Positions 26,244-39,749 of a stretch of DNA of 64,000 nt are shown here, piece after piece. Position numbers and translations under genes: made by a program. Positions within the stretch are counted from its first letter, which is position 1. Every line of letters starts with the position of its first letter. Source of the stretch: Brevipalpus yothersi (Eukaryota; Arthropoda; Arachnida; Trombidiformes; Tenuipalpidae); assembly GCA_003956705.1 (NCBI GenBank), contig QZCP01000195.1, positions 17,047 to 81,046 of the forward strand, written 5' to 3'. The notes beneath the pieces are model-generated. The model worked only from the letters and a program-made list of their open reading frames with translations. It was not told the origin of the DNA and made no database searches.

Positions 26244-27287
26244 ATAATTTATCCATTTTCTCATTATGAGTCTCGATTCCATCGCAAAGCTCTTCAATGA
26301 TCCACTTTCAATTTCCGTATGAAAAATCAACAAAATTTTTTCTCTTTCTTTCATTCTTGATTTTGAACTTTTTATCATGGAGTCAAGAATTTTGAACGCT
26401 TCTCAACAAAGTGCAATTTTGCTATAATCATTTCGGTTATTGTTCATTGTAATTAACATTCGACTATTAGGCCTTGAATTGTACACACATGAGTTATATA
26501 ATATTTTTCAAGCTTGTGTATTTTAGTTCTTCTCTTTACAAATCTTTTTTTCTCTCCCTTTTTCTTTTCTCACATGTATACAGTCCATATATTTTCATTT
26601 TCGAAAGCGCTCATATTCCCAATGATACAAACTGATCATGTGATAATATTTTCCTTGGACTTTCAAAAAAAATAATGATAACCAATATTCTGATAATCCA
26701 AATGCTGCTCTCAATTCATTCGGCTGACAAATCATAAAAAGTTAAACACTTATTTCACTTTCTATCAGTTCATAGGAGCTCGACAGGGCAAAAGTTTCAC
26801 ATCGAAAGCAGCAAATGGGAATCTTGTAGGTTAGGTTAGACAGGTAAAATGAATACTCAGCATATCATTCTCCACATTTTCTGAGCAACTTTTTCCTCAT
26901 ATTTTCATATCGTGACAAAAAATAAAAGATGAGTATGATTGCCGAGTAATGACAGTCGTTTAGATTGATCATTATATGTTTCGAGATGGACAGTTATTCT
27001 GATGATTTGAGAGATTCTTACTATTTCAAAGTTGTTGAAAGCCAGACAACAGATATCAGATGGAGGAAAATTTATGTTCAACGTAAATTGAAACATTTCG
27101 ATGCGATTGATTGAATGTGAAATTCGCTGATGATTGATGTCCAGACAAGGATCTAAATATCTTACAATTTGTGACTCAGGCATCCTGTTAAACCCGTTCG
27201 ACACCCATACAGGAAAATGAACACGAACACCAATGCTCAATCATCAGCTGCTTGCTCACTGTACTGTAAAGTTATCCAAGTTATTCA

Positions 27288-27329
27288 TTTCAATAAGCCC
27301 AGACATATTACTCGCTGGGCTTATTGAAA
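27288..27329. repeat. Perfect inverted repeat, 15-bp arms, 12-nt loop
   Basis: Left arm 27288-27302 (TTTCAATAAGCCCAG) pairs exactly with 27315-27329 (CTGGGCTTATTGAAA). The role is unknown. It may be a remnant of a miniature element or a 3' processing hairpin. Confidence 0.9.
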
Positions 27330-27381
27330 GTGGCAGAAAAAAATACTTTAGAGAGAAAGATACTCCCAGATCTTGATGAGT

Positions 27382-27400
27382 TTTCGGGAATTTCCCGAAA
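27382..27400. promoter_or_regulatory. 19-bp palindrome, possible protein-binding site
   Basis: TTTCGGGAA T TTCCCGAAA is a perfect inverted repeat around one central base. It contains TTCnnnGAA-type spacing such as STAT sites use. Binding is only a possibility. Confidence 0.35.
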
Positions 27401-27668
27401 TTTCGGAATTTTGGAAGCTAAGAACAGCTCCAAACATAGAACATGGAATGATCAGCTTGAGAAGGGGAGAGAGAATATTTCATTTTTTGAATCAATATTA
27501 TTTCAATCTGTATAGAAAAATGTTGTATAGTCCATGAAGAATTTCTCATTCGAACATACTTCATTCTTATAGTACATGTGTGAGTTTTTCATAAAAAAAG
27601 AGCGGAGAAATCTGTCACCAGACCAGATTGCACTTTGTACCAAACGGTTAATCGAATAAAATTGGAGA

Positions 27669-30600
27669 TCAACTTTTCCATTTATCTTGATCTTCCTTTC
27701 TAGCCTCCGGTGTAAGCTGATTCCTCATGCCAACTAATACGTTGGAGGTAGCCTCAGAAACTTTGATAATCGGCTGGAAAATATTAGATGGAATTCTTCT
27801 TATCAATCCACCGACAGCTTCACCATATCCTTCAGCTTGTATTCCTGCAGTGGCTACATTCCTATATGTTTGATTGAGTCCTTCTCTCATCACAGTGTAC
27901 GCAGTTGCAACACCTTCGCGTAGATCTCTTGGCTGGCATGTTGGAATTGAGCCACGATGATTGGGTGGCTGGGGAGATCCTGAAGATGAAACAACATCAT
28001 GGGCAAATTGAGCAGTACCTTGGATCACGTGAACCAATCTAGAGGAAGCGATAAAATGATCAGTATAACTTTGCAATGTTCTCAAGAAATGAAAGAAACA
28101 AGAAGAACAAGAAAAAATAATCGAAAATGACAGATGATTGGGAAGAAGGACAGTAGGTTCATAATAATACACATTACCTGTTGGCAAGATCTATCACAGC
28201 CATCGCTGTGGATGATGAGAAAGACGACGCCCCACGTTGAAGACCTCGAACAAGTCGACGATCACGCCGATATTGGTCAACAGGGATCCAGACAAGGTCA
28301 ATCAATCCTTGAACTTGAAGCAAAATAATGGATGGAAAGAGAGAGAGAAAAATTTAGTGTTTGTTGCTATAATTGTGGCCATTACGAATATCGAGATGGA
28401 CAAACAAGTACTTACTCAATTGACGAACGCTATTCATGGGCCCGATCGAGCCTAGAATGGAAGGTAATTGATGGCGTTTGATATCCTCGAACCATTCAGT
28501 CAAGGCATACATCAAAACTCGATCTATACCTAGAATACCATGTTTTTGGTGGAGTTTCTTCAAATGTAGCTCACTTTGATTGAGATGAGCCAGCCCCATC
28601 AGAAGGCCTGGAAGTGCTCCCTTCAAAAGTTCATAGAGAGAGGTCAATTAATGGAAAATTACTCCATGGAAAATATAAAATCTTACCTGCTCAAAATCGA
28701 CCCTTTTCCCATGATAATCTAGTCTAATTGGCACATCAGGAGTGAAAAGGAATGACTTTATGAACAGAGAAGAGGGTTTTGATGAAGATTGATTGGTCAT
28801 GCTGGGAGGCTGATCATCTAGTGTTAAATTGAGATTGGGAGAGCAACTAGGTTCTGGAACACATTCAGAGTTGGAACTCGTTTCCAGATCTTGGCCTTCA
28901 TGAGCTTCTACATTTGGTACCCCAGGACATGGATCCTCAGTGCTATTCATGCATCTCACTTGATGGAAATATTCCATCAAGAACATTATGGTGTCCTGGT
29001 CAATGTTAACTCGCAAAGGTTTGACTGAAACTTTGAGATCACATTCTTCATGATTATCCGTTGAATTTCGATAGGTATTTGCTCTTATATAAATCATATT
29101 TGCTGAACTTCGACGAGGCATATTCTCAGAAGTGTACTCATACAACATTTTGTTGATGTTGGACTTGGAAACTCTATCACGTATTTCTATTTCATTGACC
29201 ATAAAAATGAATCTCCATGAAGTTGTGCAGGTTTCTTTGAATTTGTCGAAAACTGCTTTAATTTTCGATAAACTTAGCTGAACACAGACATCATTCTGAC
29301 GGAATCGACCACCCATAATCTTGAGATTTGATGTTAAATTAGAAGAATGAGCATCGTTGTTGAAATAATTCGGCGCTGATTTGAGATCGAGGCTTTCCCA
29401 AAGATGAATAGAATTATCCACGAAGCGTACCTTAGCTTCACTACCACGACGGAAAGGATCTGATGGTTTGAATTTGTCTTTATCCTCCTCATCATCAGGA
29501 TCATCTTCAAAATCTTTTCCACCAAAGAAATTGATGACCAGAGTCATCTCTTCAAGTAGATATCGTTCTACGATCAATTCCATCAATTCTGGAATAGGAC
29601 GGGACTTTGTCACTCCAAAATAGTTGTCAATAACTTTGATAGGCTCATTGGCCAGAACTCGAATAGTAGGCTCAGCAGTGACTTTGATACCAGCACCAAC
29701 ATCGTCATCTCCAAGGATCCAAAAATCACTTTCATCCATGGGTGAAGAGGATGGATTATCTTCTTCTCTAGGATTCATCAGTCCAAAGTTATTCGCACAC
29801 AGAGCGTCTTGAACCTCCCGATCGGTGGCTTCACGTAGAAGCTCAGAATCCTCTCCATCATCATCAACATCAGCTCTAGGACTTTCATCTTGAGGAGGAG
29901 AATATGGCGGTGGCTCATCATCGACAGGATAGTTTCCATTACTAACCATAGATTGGATCAGATTGGAGAGCATGTTCAAAGAATCGCTACAGGCTCGAAT
30001 GTTGATAATATTATTGGAAGCTTTGAAATTGATGTCACCATCATCGCTGAGTTTCAAATACAAATCGATTAAGCCTGAGTCCACAATGCACACATAATTT
30101 TTGATGCTATCACTTGATAAATTATTTTTCTTAAAGTAAAGCGCACTCTCTTCGATGATAAATCGGAAAAGAGTTTCACTTGTATTCTCAACAACCATTG
30201 CTGTTATATAGGCACCATCTAATGTGATCAGAGCTGCTCGAGGACAAGTTGATTTATCATGAACAATCGCATTGTTGATCACATTAATGTGCAATTCAGT
30301 GAGAGTTTTCAGTGGTAAATATCCAAGAACGTCCTCATTAGTCACTTTAATATAGTTCCAGAAGTCTTTGAAAATCTCGAATTGTGTATTGAAAAGAAGT
30401 GCATCCGAGAGTTGGAGAGCAAATTTAATTTTTTTGCTCTGATTTTCTTTGCGACTTATATCGAATGTAAGATTCAAAGAACTGGTAGACTCTATGAAAG
30501 TATTGTTGCCTATCATACTAGTCTCACCATAGTCCCAAGCGACACGATTTCCATGAATAGATATGACATTTGAGGTATCTTCCTCTAATCCGATGGCAAT

Positions 30601-33126
30601 GCCAACAAAAACATCATCACTGTCAATCAAATGATGGCATTCATCGGGACCAAATTGAAGTCTTAAGCGTTCAGCATGCATGATGCATGTACAAGTATTT
30701 TGCATTCGCTCATTACTTGATCCTTCAGCAGAATGAAAAGAAGTTTCCGAATCAATTGATTCAGCAAGACCTGATTTACATGTGTAATATTGAGATTTGT
30801 TTGAAATCGGATTGAGTATGGTGGAGCCAGAACTCAAGAAAAGAGAGTTTGCCGATAGTCGAGACTTCATCAATGGATACCAGAGTGCTAAATCATTACC
30901 AAAACGGTTGTAAAGAACATTGAGCTCATCTTTACCCAGGGTAACATCAACAAGTGGGGCAATGACTTCTATCTGTAATTGTGTCAATGATTGACAGGTC
31001 TCCAAGTACTTAAGCGATGAATGGCGATCCTTTGGACAGATGACTTGTTCATCGTCGTCTTTTGTACTTTTGATGACTTTACGTTTAGTTTGAAAAGGAG
31101 TGAGAGTTTCAGGTCGATCATTTGAGCTTATATATATTGATTCGTCCATTTCGGTATTGTGCAAATGGCTACTGCGAATATCATCGCTGTCTAATGTGAT
31201 CGAAGCACTTGGTCCATTCTTTATATTGATCTTGACACTTTCCGAGCCACTTGAACAAATTGTTCCAATGTCATGGGTTATATTTTTCCTATCTACTAGA
31301 GCAGCGGATAAACGGTCCATCGTGATCTCATAAGCGAGAAGATTGGTTTGAAATTTGAGAGCATTCGCATTAAACATCATCTTCTCAGGATGAAGCTTCG
31401 TGTGTAGTCCACGAGATTCTTCACGAAGATCAGCGATGGGGAATAGGAGATCAGCTTTTACATTTTCACATTCAAAAATCACTTTCAACTCATTAGAAGT
31501 CTTGGATTCACCGGGCTTGTAATAGGTATCAAATCTTTCCAATAATGTAGGATCGATTGTTAAAAAAGTAGTAGTTTTTGATGCAATTTTGACTCGTTTG
31601 CTGTCTATATCACATTGAAAGTTAATTGACTTTTGTTGGTTTGACTCTTTCACATCAGTGGAAGCCAAATTTATGAAGCCTCTATGATTCCGTTCACCAA
31701 TCATAAGATCTCCAGCAACAATTTTGGTCGAACTTGGATCAATATCGATTTGTAATGGCATAGCCAATACTCTGATGTGTTGCATAAGGAGCACATCGTT
31801 AAGTTGAGCATTCATAATTCCAACATTACTGGGATTTGCATGGAATTTCAAATCATTACAGTCGATGTTTTCGTCAACACAAGAGCTGAGAACACAAAAA
31901 GCGATTCCTGGTACTTTAATGGTACAATGGAAGCTTCTTGCGTTGTCTTTTACATCGTTTGAAAAGGTGGTATAGCCATGTGGATGGGCATTCACATTTA
32001 GTGGCAAAAATTTGGCATCAGAGAAGGAGTAAATATTAGGAGAAAAATTGCCACCATAGGTAGCAAGATTAATAGGGCAAGCTTGATCAGTTTGGCCCAT
32101 ATTCGCAAAGTCCGTTTGAAGCTGTTCCTCTATTCGAGCGTAATCCGAAGTGGACATAGTTTTTTCGCCTTTTGTATTCTTGGAAACATCATTATCGGAA
32201 GGAGAGCCGAATATGTCTCTAAATACATCTATATGAGTACTTCTGATCGCAGCTAAAAGTATAGTTGATAAAAAGACTTGCATATCACATTTATTGTCCT
32301 TGACTCTAATATCCATCGCATGCTTTCCCCGTAGGACACAAATGCATGCTGATCCGATAAAAATTTCGACATTTTCCACTGTCAATCGCTTGGAAATTAT
32401 TCTTGGAGCCAGATTAACATCATCATTCTTGACAGATTCGTCATCTTCTGGAGGAGAATTTTCTTCACACTTGAGATACTTTACCTTCATCTTGATTTCG
32501 TTGACTTCATTTTTGGTGGCTGAATTATGGGGCTTTTCTTCCTCTTTTGTATCCATCGGCGGCATCGATGAAGAGGAATGAGGAAGCTTCTTGCGCAGCA
32601 CAAAAGTGGTATTTGTAGCAATCAATTCAATGCGTCGCAGAACGGAATCTATGAGCTGTGCGAAAATTTCGAGTCCTTCATACTTTTCATCCTCGCTTTC
32701 ATTGCAAATTTCTGATGCCAATTGCATTGAGCTACTCATGAAGGACCGTGAAAGATAATCTGATTCGACCATATTTTTACCTTCCTCTGTATCGTGTAGT
32801 TGACAGACTAAAGTTGCACCATTTATCTGAAGATTACATGAATCTGTCAATAGGGTTGACCAAGGCACATACAAGGATATTTCATCGATGAAACATCCCA
32901 TAATAAATTTGAATGGAAGAAAAGAGAGCTCCTCGTTCAGCGAATCAACATCTAATCCAATATTATTGATCGATCCACGTCCACCAATTATGTCTACCGA
33001 TAGCTGATCCAGTGTGAGCTTTTCAATCAAAAAATGTCCCAAATAGCGATCAAATAAGTACCATACAGTTCGCTTTTTCATCTTCTCTGGGAAGATGTTC
33101 AAAAAAGTTCGCAATGTTGATTGCAT
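27669..33126 (-). CDS. ATG2: Autophagy-related protein 2 (lipid-transfer protein)
   Basis: Bridge-like lipid-transfer protein linking the ER to the growing phagophore. Exons (complement): 28687-33126 (1480 codons), 28416-28620, 28178-28313, 27669-28038. Product 1716 aa, somewhat shorter than human or fly ATG2 (about 1900). The N-terminal chorein domain is visible (KKRTVWYLFDRYLGHFL through LTLDQLSVDIIGGRGSINNIGLDV). SDFWIL with FWIL at 1135-1138 aligns with the known LC3-interacting region of mammalian ATG2. The following IKVIDNYFGV matches the WIPI-binding stretch. The C-terminus has the ATG2_CAD-like block (HQKHGILGIDRVLMYALTEWFEDI, QYRRDRRLVRGLQRGASSF). The giant first exon is typical of this intron-poor locus. 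Confidence 0.95.
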
Positions 33127-33953
33127 GATGGCTGATGATGAGAGAACAATCGAGTGAAGAGTAATCAGCTACCTCAAGTGATACAAGAATGACGATGATG
33201 ATGATCACTTATGTGTCTCCTTTGTGTCAGCAATATATATATTTTTTCATGTATATACACCTTTGCAACTAATGTGTTTACACTCGAATAGTACTCTTTA
33301 ATCTCACTGTTTCCCAATGAAGAGGGAGAGAGAGTCCAAGAGAGAAAGAGATTTAAATCTCTTGATCAAAGAACACACACAAAATTACATTTCTCTCTTC
33401 CACAATATAGCCATACAAAAATGACATACGAAAGAAAAAAATCACTACACTAAACAAAATAGAATCAAATTAATATCATCCAAATAAATTAATCACACAA
33501 ACACATACACACACAGTACTCACAATACGCACAGTTTTTGCTTTCCTCTTTCTCTTCTCTTTCTCTTGTTATTGTTGATGTTGTTGCTTTGTTTATGATG
33601 TTGCAGTTAAAGTAATGTTGCCATGCGCATTTTCACCATAATATTTCGTCACGTTACTCTTTGCGTTGATATCTTGTGAGTCTCTTTTTTCTCTTTTTCT
33701 CTCTCTCTCTCTCTCGGTGAAGCGCCAAATCGATTTAGGGAAGATGGAAGAGAAAAATTCCAAGTATTTCAAAAAATAACGTTTGACCCCAACGAAAAAC
33801 AGGCGGGAAAATAGATTGTAGAAATTTGTCTTGAAAAGATCAAGAAAATAAATTTTTTGCATAATGTAAGGTACTTGGTAGGGTAATATTTTATTATTAC
33901 TCCCAAATCGAGAAGAAGCCAAGGTTCAGAAGTGATATTCTTTTGGCCAATGG

Positions 33954-33956
<3 letters not shown>

Positions 33957-33996
<40 letters not shown>
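33957..33996. repeat. (CT)n microsatellite
   Basis: About 20 CT units followed by three TTTCCTC repeats. Confidence 0.97.
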
Positions 33997-34000
<4 letters not shown>

Positions 34001-35086
34001 TCTTTCCTCTTTCCTCTTTTTCACATTTTTACTCTTCCGAGAAACCATCAAACTGATTGGTGAGGAGAAAAGTTTGAGGTGTCAGAAAAAATTGGCAAAG
34101 AAAAAGAGAGCGTAAAATGACCAGGTCTTGAATGATGTAACAAACATGAAATTTTCATGTTCTCGAGGAAGGGTTAAAATTGGATCTTACTATGAATTAT
34201 GCGAACGAGTTTCGGAAAAAGAATGCGTTCGACAGCTCTTTTCATTTCTCTTTTTTCTATTGTTAAGGTATTGGAAACAAAGTGTTTCCTTCTCTTTCTC
34301 TCTCCTTATAATTCATTTCCTACTTTTTTTTATCGATTTTGAGAGCGAATGAGAATCCTGGGAATAAATGATCCGATCTGTAAGGAGTAAAGGTAGTTAC
34401 TGTTGAGTTTTTTGGGCTATTTTTTCACTTCCTTCATAACAACATTGGAATTAGATATACTCCGTGGGAGAGTTGTTCAATCAAAAGGAAAAATTTTCAA
34501 GGAGTTACATATCGTTTTTTGAACCTTTGAGGATCATTCTTGTTACTCACACTTGATCACAGGTAGATTGATAGAGAAACACGTGAATAAGATAATTCCG
34601 TTCATAGACTATTGTTTGATTGTTCATCTATGGGAAGATAGTGGCACCAAAGTTTATCATGAATATACTTTCGACACATGAGCTGATTCGAAATTCTTTC
34701 TTATGATTGATGATGAGAATCATTCAATTAGAGTAGTTCAATTCACTATAATTCATGATAGCTTAGCATATTTATTCCAACATTCGATGAAAAAAATGAG
34801 ATCGTGCGTCAAATCAAACCAATCATAATTTCGTCTCATGGAAAATTTTTCCAGGAATCATAGTTTCATGCCTCATTTTTTCGAATACAAATATACCTTG
34901 ACACCCTCATTCAGCCTTCAACTATGGTTAGCAATCATGTTCACCTCAAAATCAAATGAATTTTTTTTCTAGTATAATACGTGTATCAGGGCTGTTGATC
35001 GTGAATCACATTCGAATGATTGTGTATCATCGAACTGATACAATCGAACTTTCTTCTCCATCTTTCCCCCAGACAATATATACATG

Positions 35087-35095
35087 TATATAAAG
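35087..35095 (+). promoter_or_regulatory. Putative core promoter (TATATAAAG) for the AAAP transporter
   Basis: A TATATAAAG box followed about 34 bp later by CACTCAGCC (near 35119-35127), similar to the arthropod initiator TCAGT. It lies on the same strand as the downstream transporter, 1.2 kb from its first coding exon. No transcript evidence is available. Confidence 0.35.
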
Positions 35096-36294
35096 TGAAC
35101 AAAATTTTGGCGTATCACACTCAGCCATTGTTGGTGTGACAGTTTGATGTTGATGATTGTGATTTCAAATAGAAGTGAAATTGTGAAATAAGCTGAATTT
35201 TAGGTTCCGAGGTTATTTCAAAAGGAGTGTAACGATACTTGTTGCTTGAATCATTTATAATAGCTTTCAATTCAATTCAACTCCCCCCTATTAATCTTTT
35301 TGTGTGTCTCCTCCTTTTCCTCCTCTTTCCCCGCCACCTCCTTGCTTCTATTTCATCATCACTTGTATGTATTTGACATATACAGTGAATATTTCCACTG
35401 GATCCTAGTCTGATTGGGGAAAAAACCAAAGATTATCATCAAATCGAATAGAAGAGAAGCTTCATTACTGTCTCTCATCATCATGATACCCCCATGAGTA
35501 TATGGAATTTATCCTTCCTGAATTGTATGCACACCAAATCGCTGGGAACTGAAAAGATATACACTTTGGAAGTGAGCAATAATCATTCTACATTATCATT
35601 GTCAATGTGATTATATTGTCATATTTTTCTTATCATTATCGATCAGTAATGATCATCAACGATTAATTGTGAACTGTGAATTAATTAACCATTACATCTC
35701 ACATATTAATCTCATTCTGCTTGTTTGTGTGGAGTGAAGACGATATGCAATTGGTCGAATGAATGTCACTAGTTTTCATACCAAAGTGAACAATATTTTT
35801 CCAATTTTTATCAACTTTTTAACTGTCCACCTTTGATTGATTCTTCAAAGAAAGTCTTTAGTTTTCGAGAAAAGTTTCATCATCGTGATAATTATGAAAA
35901 CCAACAAAGTTGGTTCATCTAGTAATAGTTCAATCTGTAATAAAGATCTGACTGGACCATCGGTGAGAGTTATTTGATAATTTTTTTTGCATTCTTGAAC
36001 TTGAATTCAAATATTAATTACTCAAATCGAGGAAATTAGAGATAGATTCTGATTCAAAAAAAGCTCCGTATTTGAAATTTAATCGAGATGATTTTCTTTC
36101 TTGTAATGAAATTTTAAGAGTGATTTCAGTTGAAATTCTTTTAAGCTCAACGCAATTTCAACGGAATTAAATACAGTTTCAAGCCTAATGACAGCAATTT
36201 GTAGTTGATCGCCAGTTTTTTGTAAAATACACCTCTCTTTTTGATTCATACACTATATCATCATAGATTGATAGTGAGAAAATTGTATTTCGCA

Positions 36295-38271
36295 ATGAAG
36301 AAGTCACAAAATCAAGCAAGCAATCCGAAAGGATTATCAATGACTCGTATCAGACAATTGATGTTCATGGTATTGGTATTTTATGATAATTCAAAATTCC
36401 CATATGTAATGGCTTGACTCATCCTTCATGCTATCATGATATCATAATTTCGAGCTTTTTCTCAGATTCTTTTTTCCTTTTCTTTTCACACGTTTCCTTT
36501 TTCTCTCTCTCTCATTAATAGGAAAATGAATCCGGTAGCACGGATGGAGGCAACATTAATCACAAAGGAATGTCAGTGTGGAAAACTGTTCTTTTTGTGT
36601 CTGGAGAGAATGCTGGATGTGCCTTATTGGCTTTACCGTACGCTATAAATGAATCAGGATGGCTTGGAATATTTCTCATCGTCATGTGTGCCATAGATTC
36701 TGGAATCTCAGGAGCATTAATAGGTAATCCCTATCAATCAGTTGTAGCACGCTCAAGTTATTGTATTCTTAATTCACATTATTTTCACACGAGAACAGGT
36801 AAATGTTGGCTAATATTAGAGGAAAGATGGCCAGAATTTCGTGGACACTGTCGATATCCGTATCCGGCAATCGGTAAGATGGCATTCGGAAATTGGATGA
36901 GGTAAATATCCTGAGCGAGAGTTCATTGAGCTCTTAACCTGATTAATTGATGAATCGGAAATTGATAATGAACATATAATTTGTCTTCCTCTGTCTTTGT
37001 CTTATCAAAGGATAATAGTTTCCGCTTGCATGCAGATAACTCTGATAGGCTCATCGGTTGTGGTTCTATTGATATGTTCACAATTAATTTCGACAATATT
37101 AGCAGCCTATATTCAATTATCATATGGAATATGGATCATGATCATAGGAGCGGCAATTTATCCCTTCATGCTCTTTGGCACACCAACCGAATTTTGGCCT
37201 GCCGCAGCTGCCGCACTAGGAACAACATCGATAGCGGTTGTTCTTTTACTTATCGACATAGCTTACGATTTGAGTGCTCTTCCTGAATTACCGGAAGTAT
37301 CTACTCCAAATATATCAACCATATCATTGGCCTTTGGCACAATATTGTTTGCGTATGGAGGTACAGCAGCATTTCCGACTTTCCAGAACGATATGAAAGA
37401 TAAATCAAAATTTTCACTTGCCGTTGGTGTAGGCTTTTTAAGTAAGTCATCAATTATAGAGTTTCTAATAATAATAACGGTATCTCTTTTAACGGGACTT
37501 TTTCTCTCTCTTACTACTATTAACAGTACTACTAGTCATCTATATTCCCATCGCTTCGATGGGTTATCTCACTTATGGCACTTTCACCAAGAACAATATT
37601 ATTCTCTCAGTATCAGCCGGATGGAAGAGAAATGTTGCCCTAATTTTGATGTCTGGCCACTTGTTTTTCGCTTTCTTATTGCTTATCATTGCGCCAATAC
37701 AAGAAATAGAAAATTTTCTCAATGTTCCAACAGGTAAACTTTCACCTTTAGTTATAATTGCAAGATTAAGATCAATTATTTCTATCATTTTCTTAACTTT
37801 TTTCTCGATTTTTTCCGTCTCATTTTTTGCATAGGATTCAGCTGGAAAAGAGTAGCAACTCGCTTTTTTGTACTAGTTTTCGTGATCTTTATCGGTGAAA
37901 CTTTGCCCCACTTTGGCAAAATACTCGACCTCATCGGTGGCTCAACTGTTGCTCTTTCGTCCTACATTTTACCACCTGTTTTTTATCTCAAATTATGTTA
38001 TTCACGCAAAGCCGAATGGCCTGAAAGGTAAAATTCCATTCTGATTTTTGGATATAATAAGTAACATGTGTAACAATTGATTTTTTTTTGTCCATTCTAT
38101 TTGCTCCCTTTCAGATCGGTATCCAAGCTTGAGCTCATTTATTATACCAAAATTATCATAATGGGAATCATTGGAGGAATTTCGTGTACAATATGGGCAC
38201 TACGAAGTATTCTCGCTCCAGACGCTCTCACATTGCCTTGCTATATTGACTATAATTGCAGTAATGAATGA
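36295..38271 (+). CDS. AAAP-family amino-acid transporter (SLC32/36/38-like)
   Basis: Predicted 11-TM amino-acid/proton symporter (Aa_trans domain). Exons: 36295-36369, 36522-36723, 36799-36901, 37011-37441, 37527-37733, 37835-38027, 38115-38271; 455 aa. TM1 is MSVWKTVLFVSGENAGCALLALPYAI, typical of the family. It is followed by GKCWLILEERWPE and the YPAIGKMAFG segment. Later helices include FAYGGTAAFPTFQNDM, MGYLTYGT and the C-terminal IIIMGIIGGISCTIWAL. The start is uncertain. ATG 36295 in the exon ending 36369 splices in phase. An upstream exon 35894-35962 joined at 36267 gives a plausible acidic N-terminus but is out of frame with exon 36522 by one base step. The C-terminus could also change if the GT at 38261 is used as a donor to the CT-rich acceptor near 38341. 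Confidence 0.85.
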
Positions 38272-39749
38272 TCAAAAATTTTTCCTATCAAATTTCTCTC
38301 TCTCTCTCTCTTTCTTTTTCTCTTTCATTCTCTTTTTCTCAGCCACATTCATCCTAGTCATTGGCAATCATTTCGACTGTGTATTAAATATCTCTCTATC
38401 AGCTTTATATACTGATGGAAAGAATTTTCCCTTGAAACGAGGTTAATTTTTTTTCTATTTCCTCAAATTCGATTTGAAGTTCATGGAAAAATATTGGACA
38501 AACTTTTTTCTTCTCTCAATGATACGATAAGATAATCAGACAATAGTTTTTATTGACTATATCCATTTCATGTGGAACATTGAATGGAATACAAATATAA
38601 GTCACCATGAAAATGAAAATCTATTTTTACAAATATATTGTGTTTCGTAAAGGTATATAGCTTTGGAGAGAAATATTTTTCGCGCCATCCAAAATTTTTT
38701 TCGGATTAAAATGCTTTCATTCTTGCTTTTCTATTTTCACATTATTACCATTCAAAAAATTGCTCCATAATAATCAAATGGAAACAATAGAATAATTGTT
38801 GAATCATCGGTCATTCAAGTGAATCGTGTTGTTTTCCAATGTAATACACAAGATTGATCATTGATTGACTTATAACTTTGGCATGCTTGCATAGTCCAAC
38901 ACCCGAATCCACCTCAATTGTCTTTCCTTCTACTTCTCTCAGCATAGTGAATCGTTCTCTTTTCCCAGCCACAACCAATCATACATATATATTAACAAAG
39001 CAAAGCTAATTTAAATGATCAAATATTTATATATATATCAACTGTGATTAAATGCCAAATCAAATTAGCTGTCTGCTTCTTCAATGTCAAGAAAGAACAA
39101 TCATATCACAAATCAGTTCAATGAGAAAAAAATATATATATATGTATATGGTACAATATAAATGCTGTGGAACAATTATGAGATGTGAATGTGATGATGA
39201 TCAACCAATCATGATGCAGTTGAAGAAGAGAGAGAAAGAGAAAGAAAGAGATGAGCAAAGAGGCAAATAATAATTGAATGGCAAAAAATACTATTACTAA
39301 ACTATTTTTTTAGTGGAGGACAATATAAGGAAGTATTTTCTTTTAAGCCATTCAAAATGAGTAGATGATTAGTTGTGTATGTTTAAGTTTTTTTCTCCAA
39401 TCAGACTAGAGAGAGGTCCATACTGTAATCTGAATGACTGAATCATAGCAAAATGTAGAATGCTGCTATAGGATATCCCATCTCAGATGATGATATATAT
39501 ATGTGTATGAGTGTGTGTCATAAGTATATAATATGAACAGCATTTTTTTTATCGTTTGTTACCTCAAGTAATATTGAAGTATACACGAGATCCGCATAGT
39601 TGGTAGGAAGGCATCCAGGAAAAAAAATTGTATTTCATGCGAATTTGGAAGCCAAAATATGGAATAAGTGTTGACGATAGCAGTAACAAGCATTATGATC
39701 TTGATGATGATTTTGATGGAAATAGGATTGAATTGGATAGAAAAAAAAA
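38272..39749. other. Convergent intergenic region between AAAP transporter and Kir copy 2
   Basis: 3' flanks of both genes, AT-rich with TA and CT repeats. No supported gene. Confidence 0.6.

Larger units (their letters stand above)
26244..27668. other. Convergent intergenic region between Kir copy 1 and ATG2
   Basis: Contains 3' flanks, a perfect 15-bp inverted repeat (27288-27329) and a 19-bp palindrome (27382-27400). A 111-codon minus-strand frame (26905-27240) lacks an ATG at its start and shows no family signature. Confidence 0.55.
33127..36294. other. Divergent promoter region between ATG2 (-) and the AAAP transporter (+)
   Basis: About 3.2 kb. Holds a (CT)n array (33957-33996) followed by TTTCCTC repeats, CA repeats near 33490, and a TATA-like element at 35087-35095. 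A potential upstream coding exon (35894-35962, ATG followed by a good GTGAGA donor) is discussed under the transporter. No other gene seen. Confidence 0.55.

Noticed and set aside
26821..26845. GGTTAGGTTAG, reminiscent of the arthropod telomere repeat TTAGG
   Set aside because: Only about two units; too short to be an interstitial telomere.
26905..27240. 111-codon minus-strand ORF with a superficially protein-like composition
   Set aside because: No ATG at the start, no recognisable family, and no matching exon on either side.
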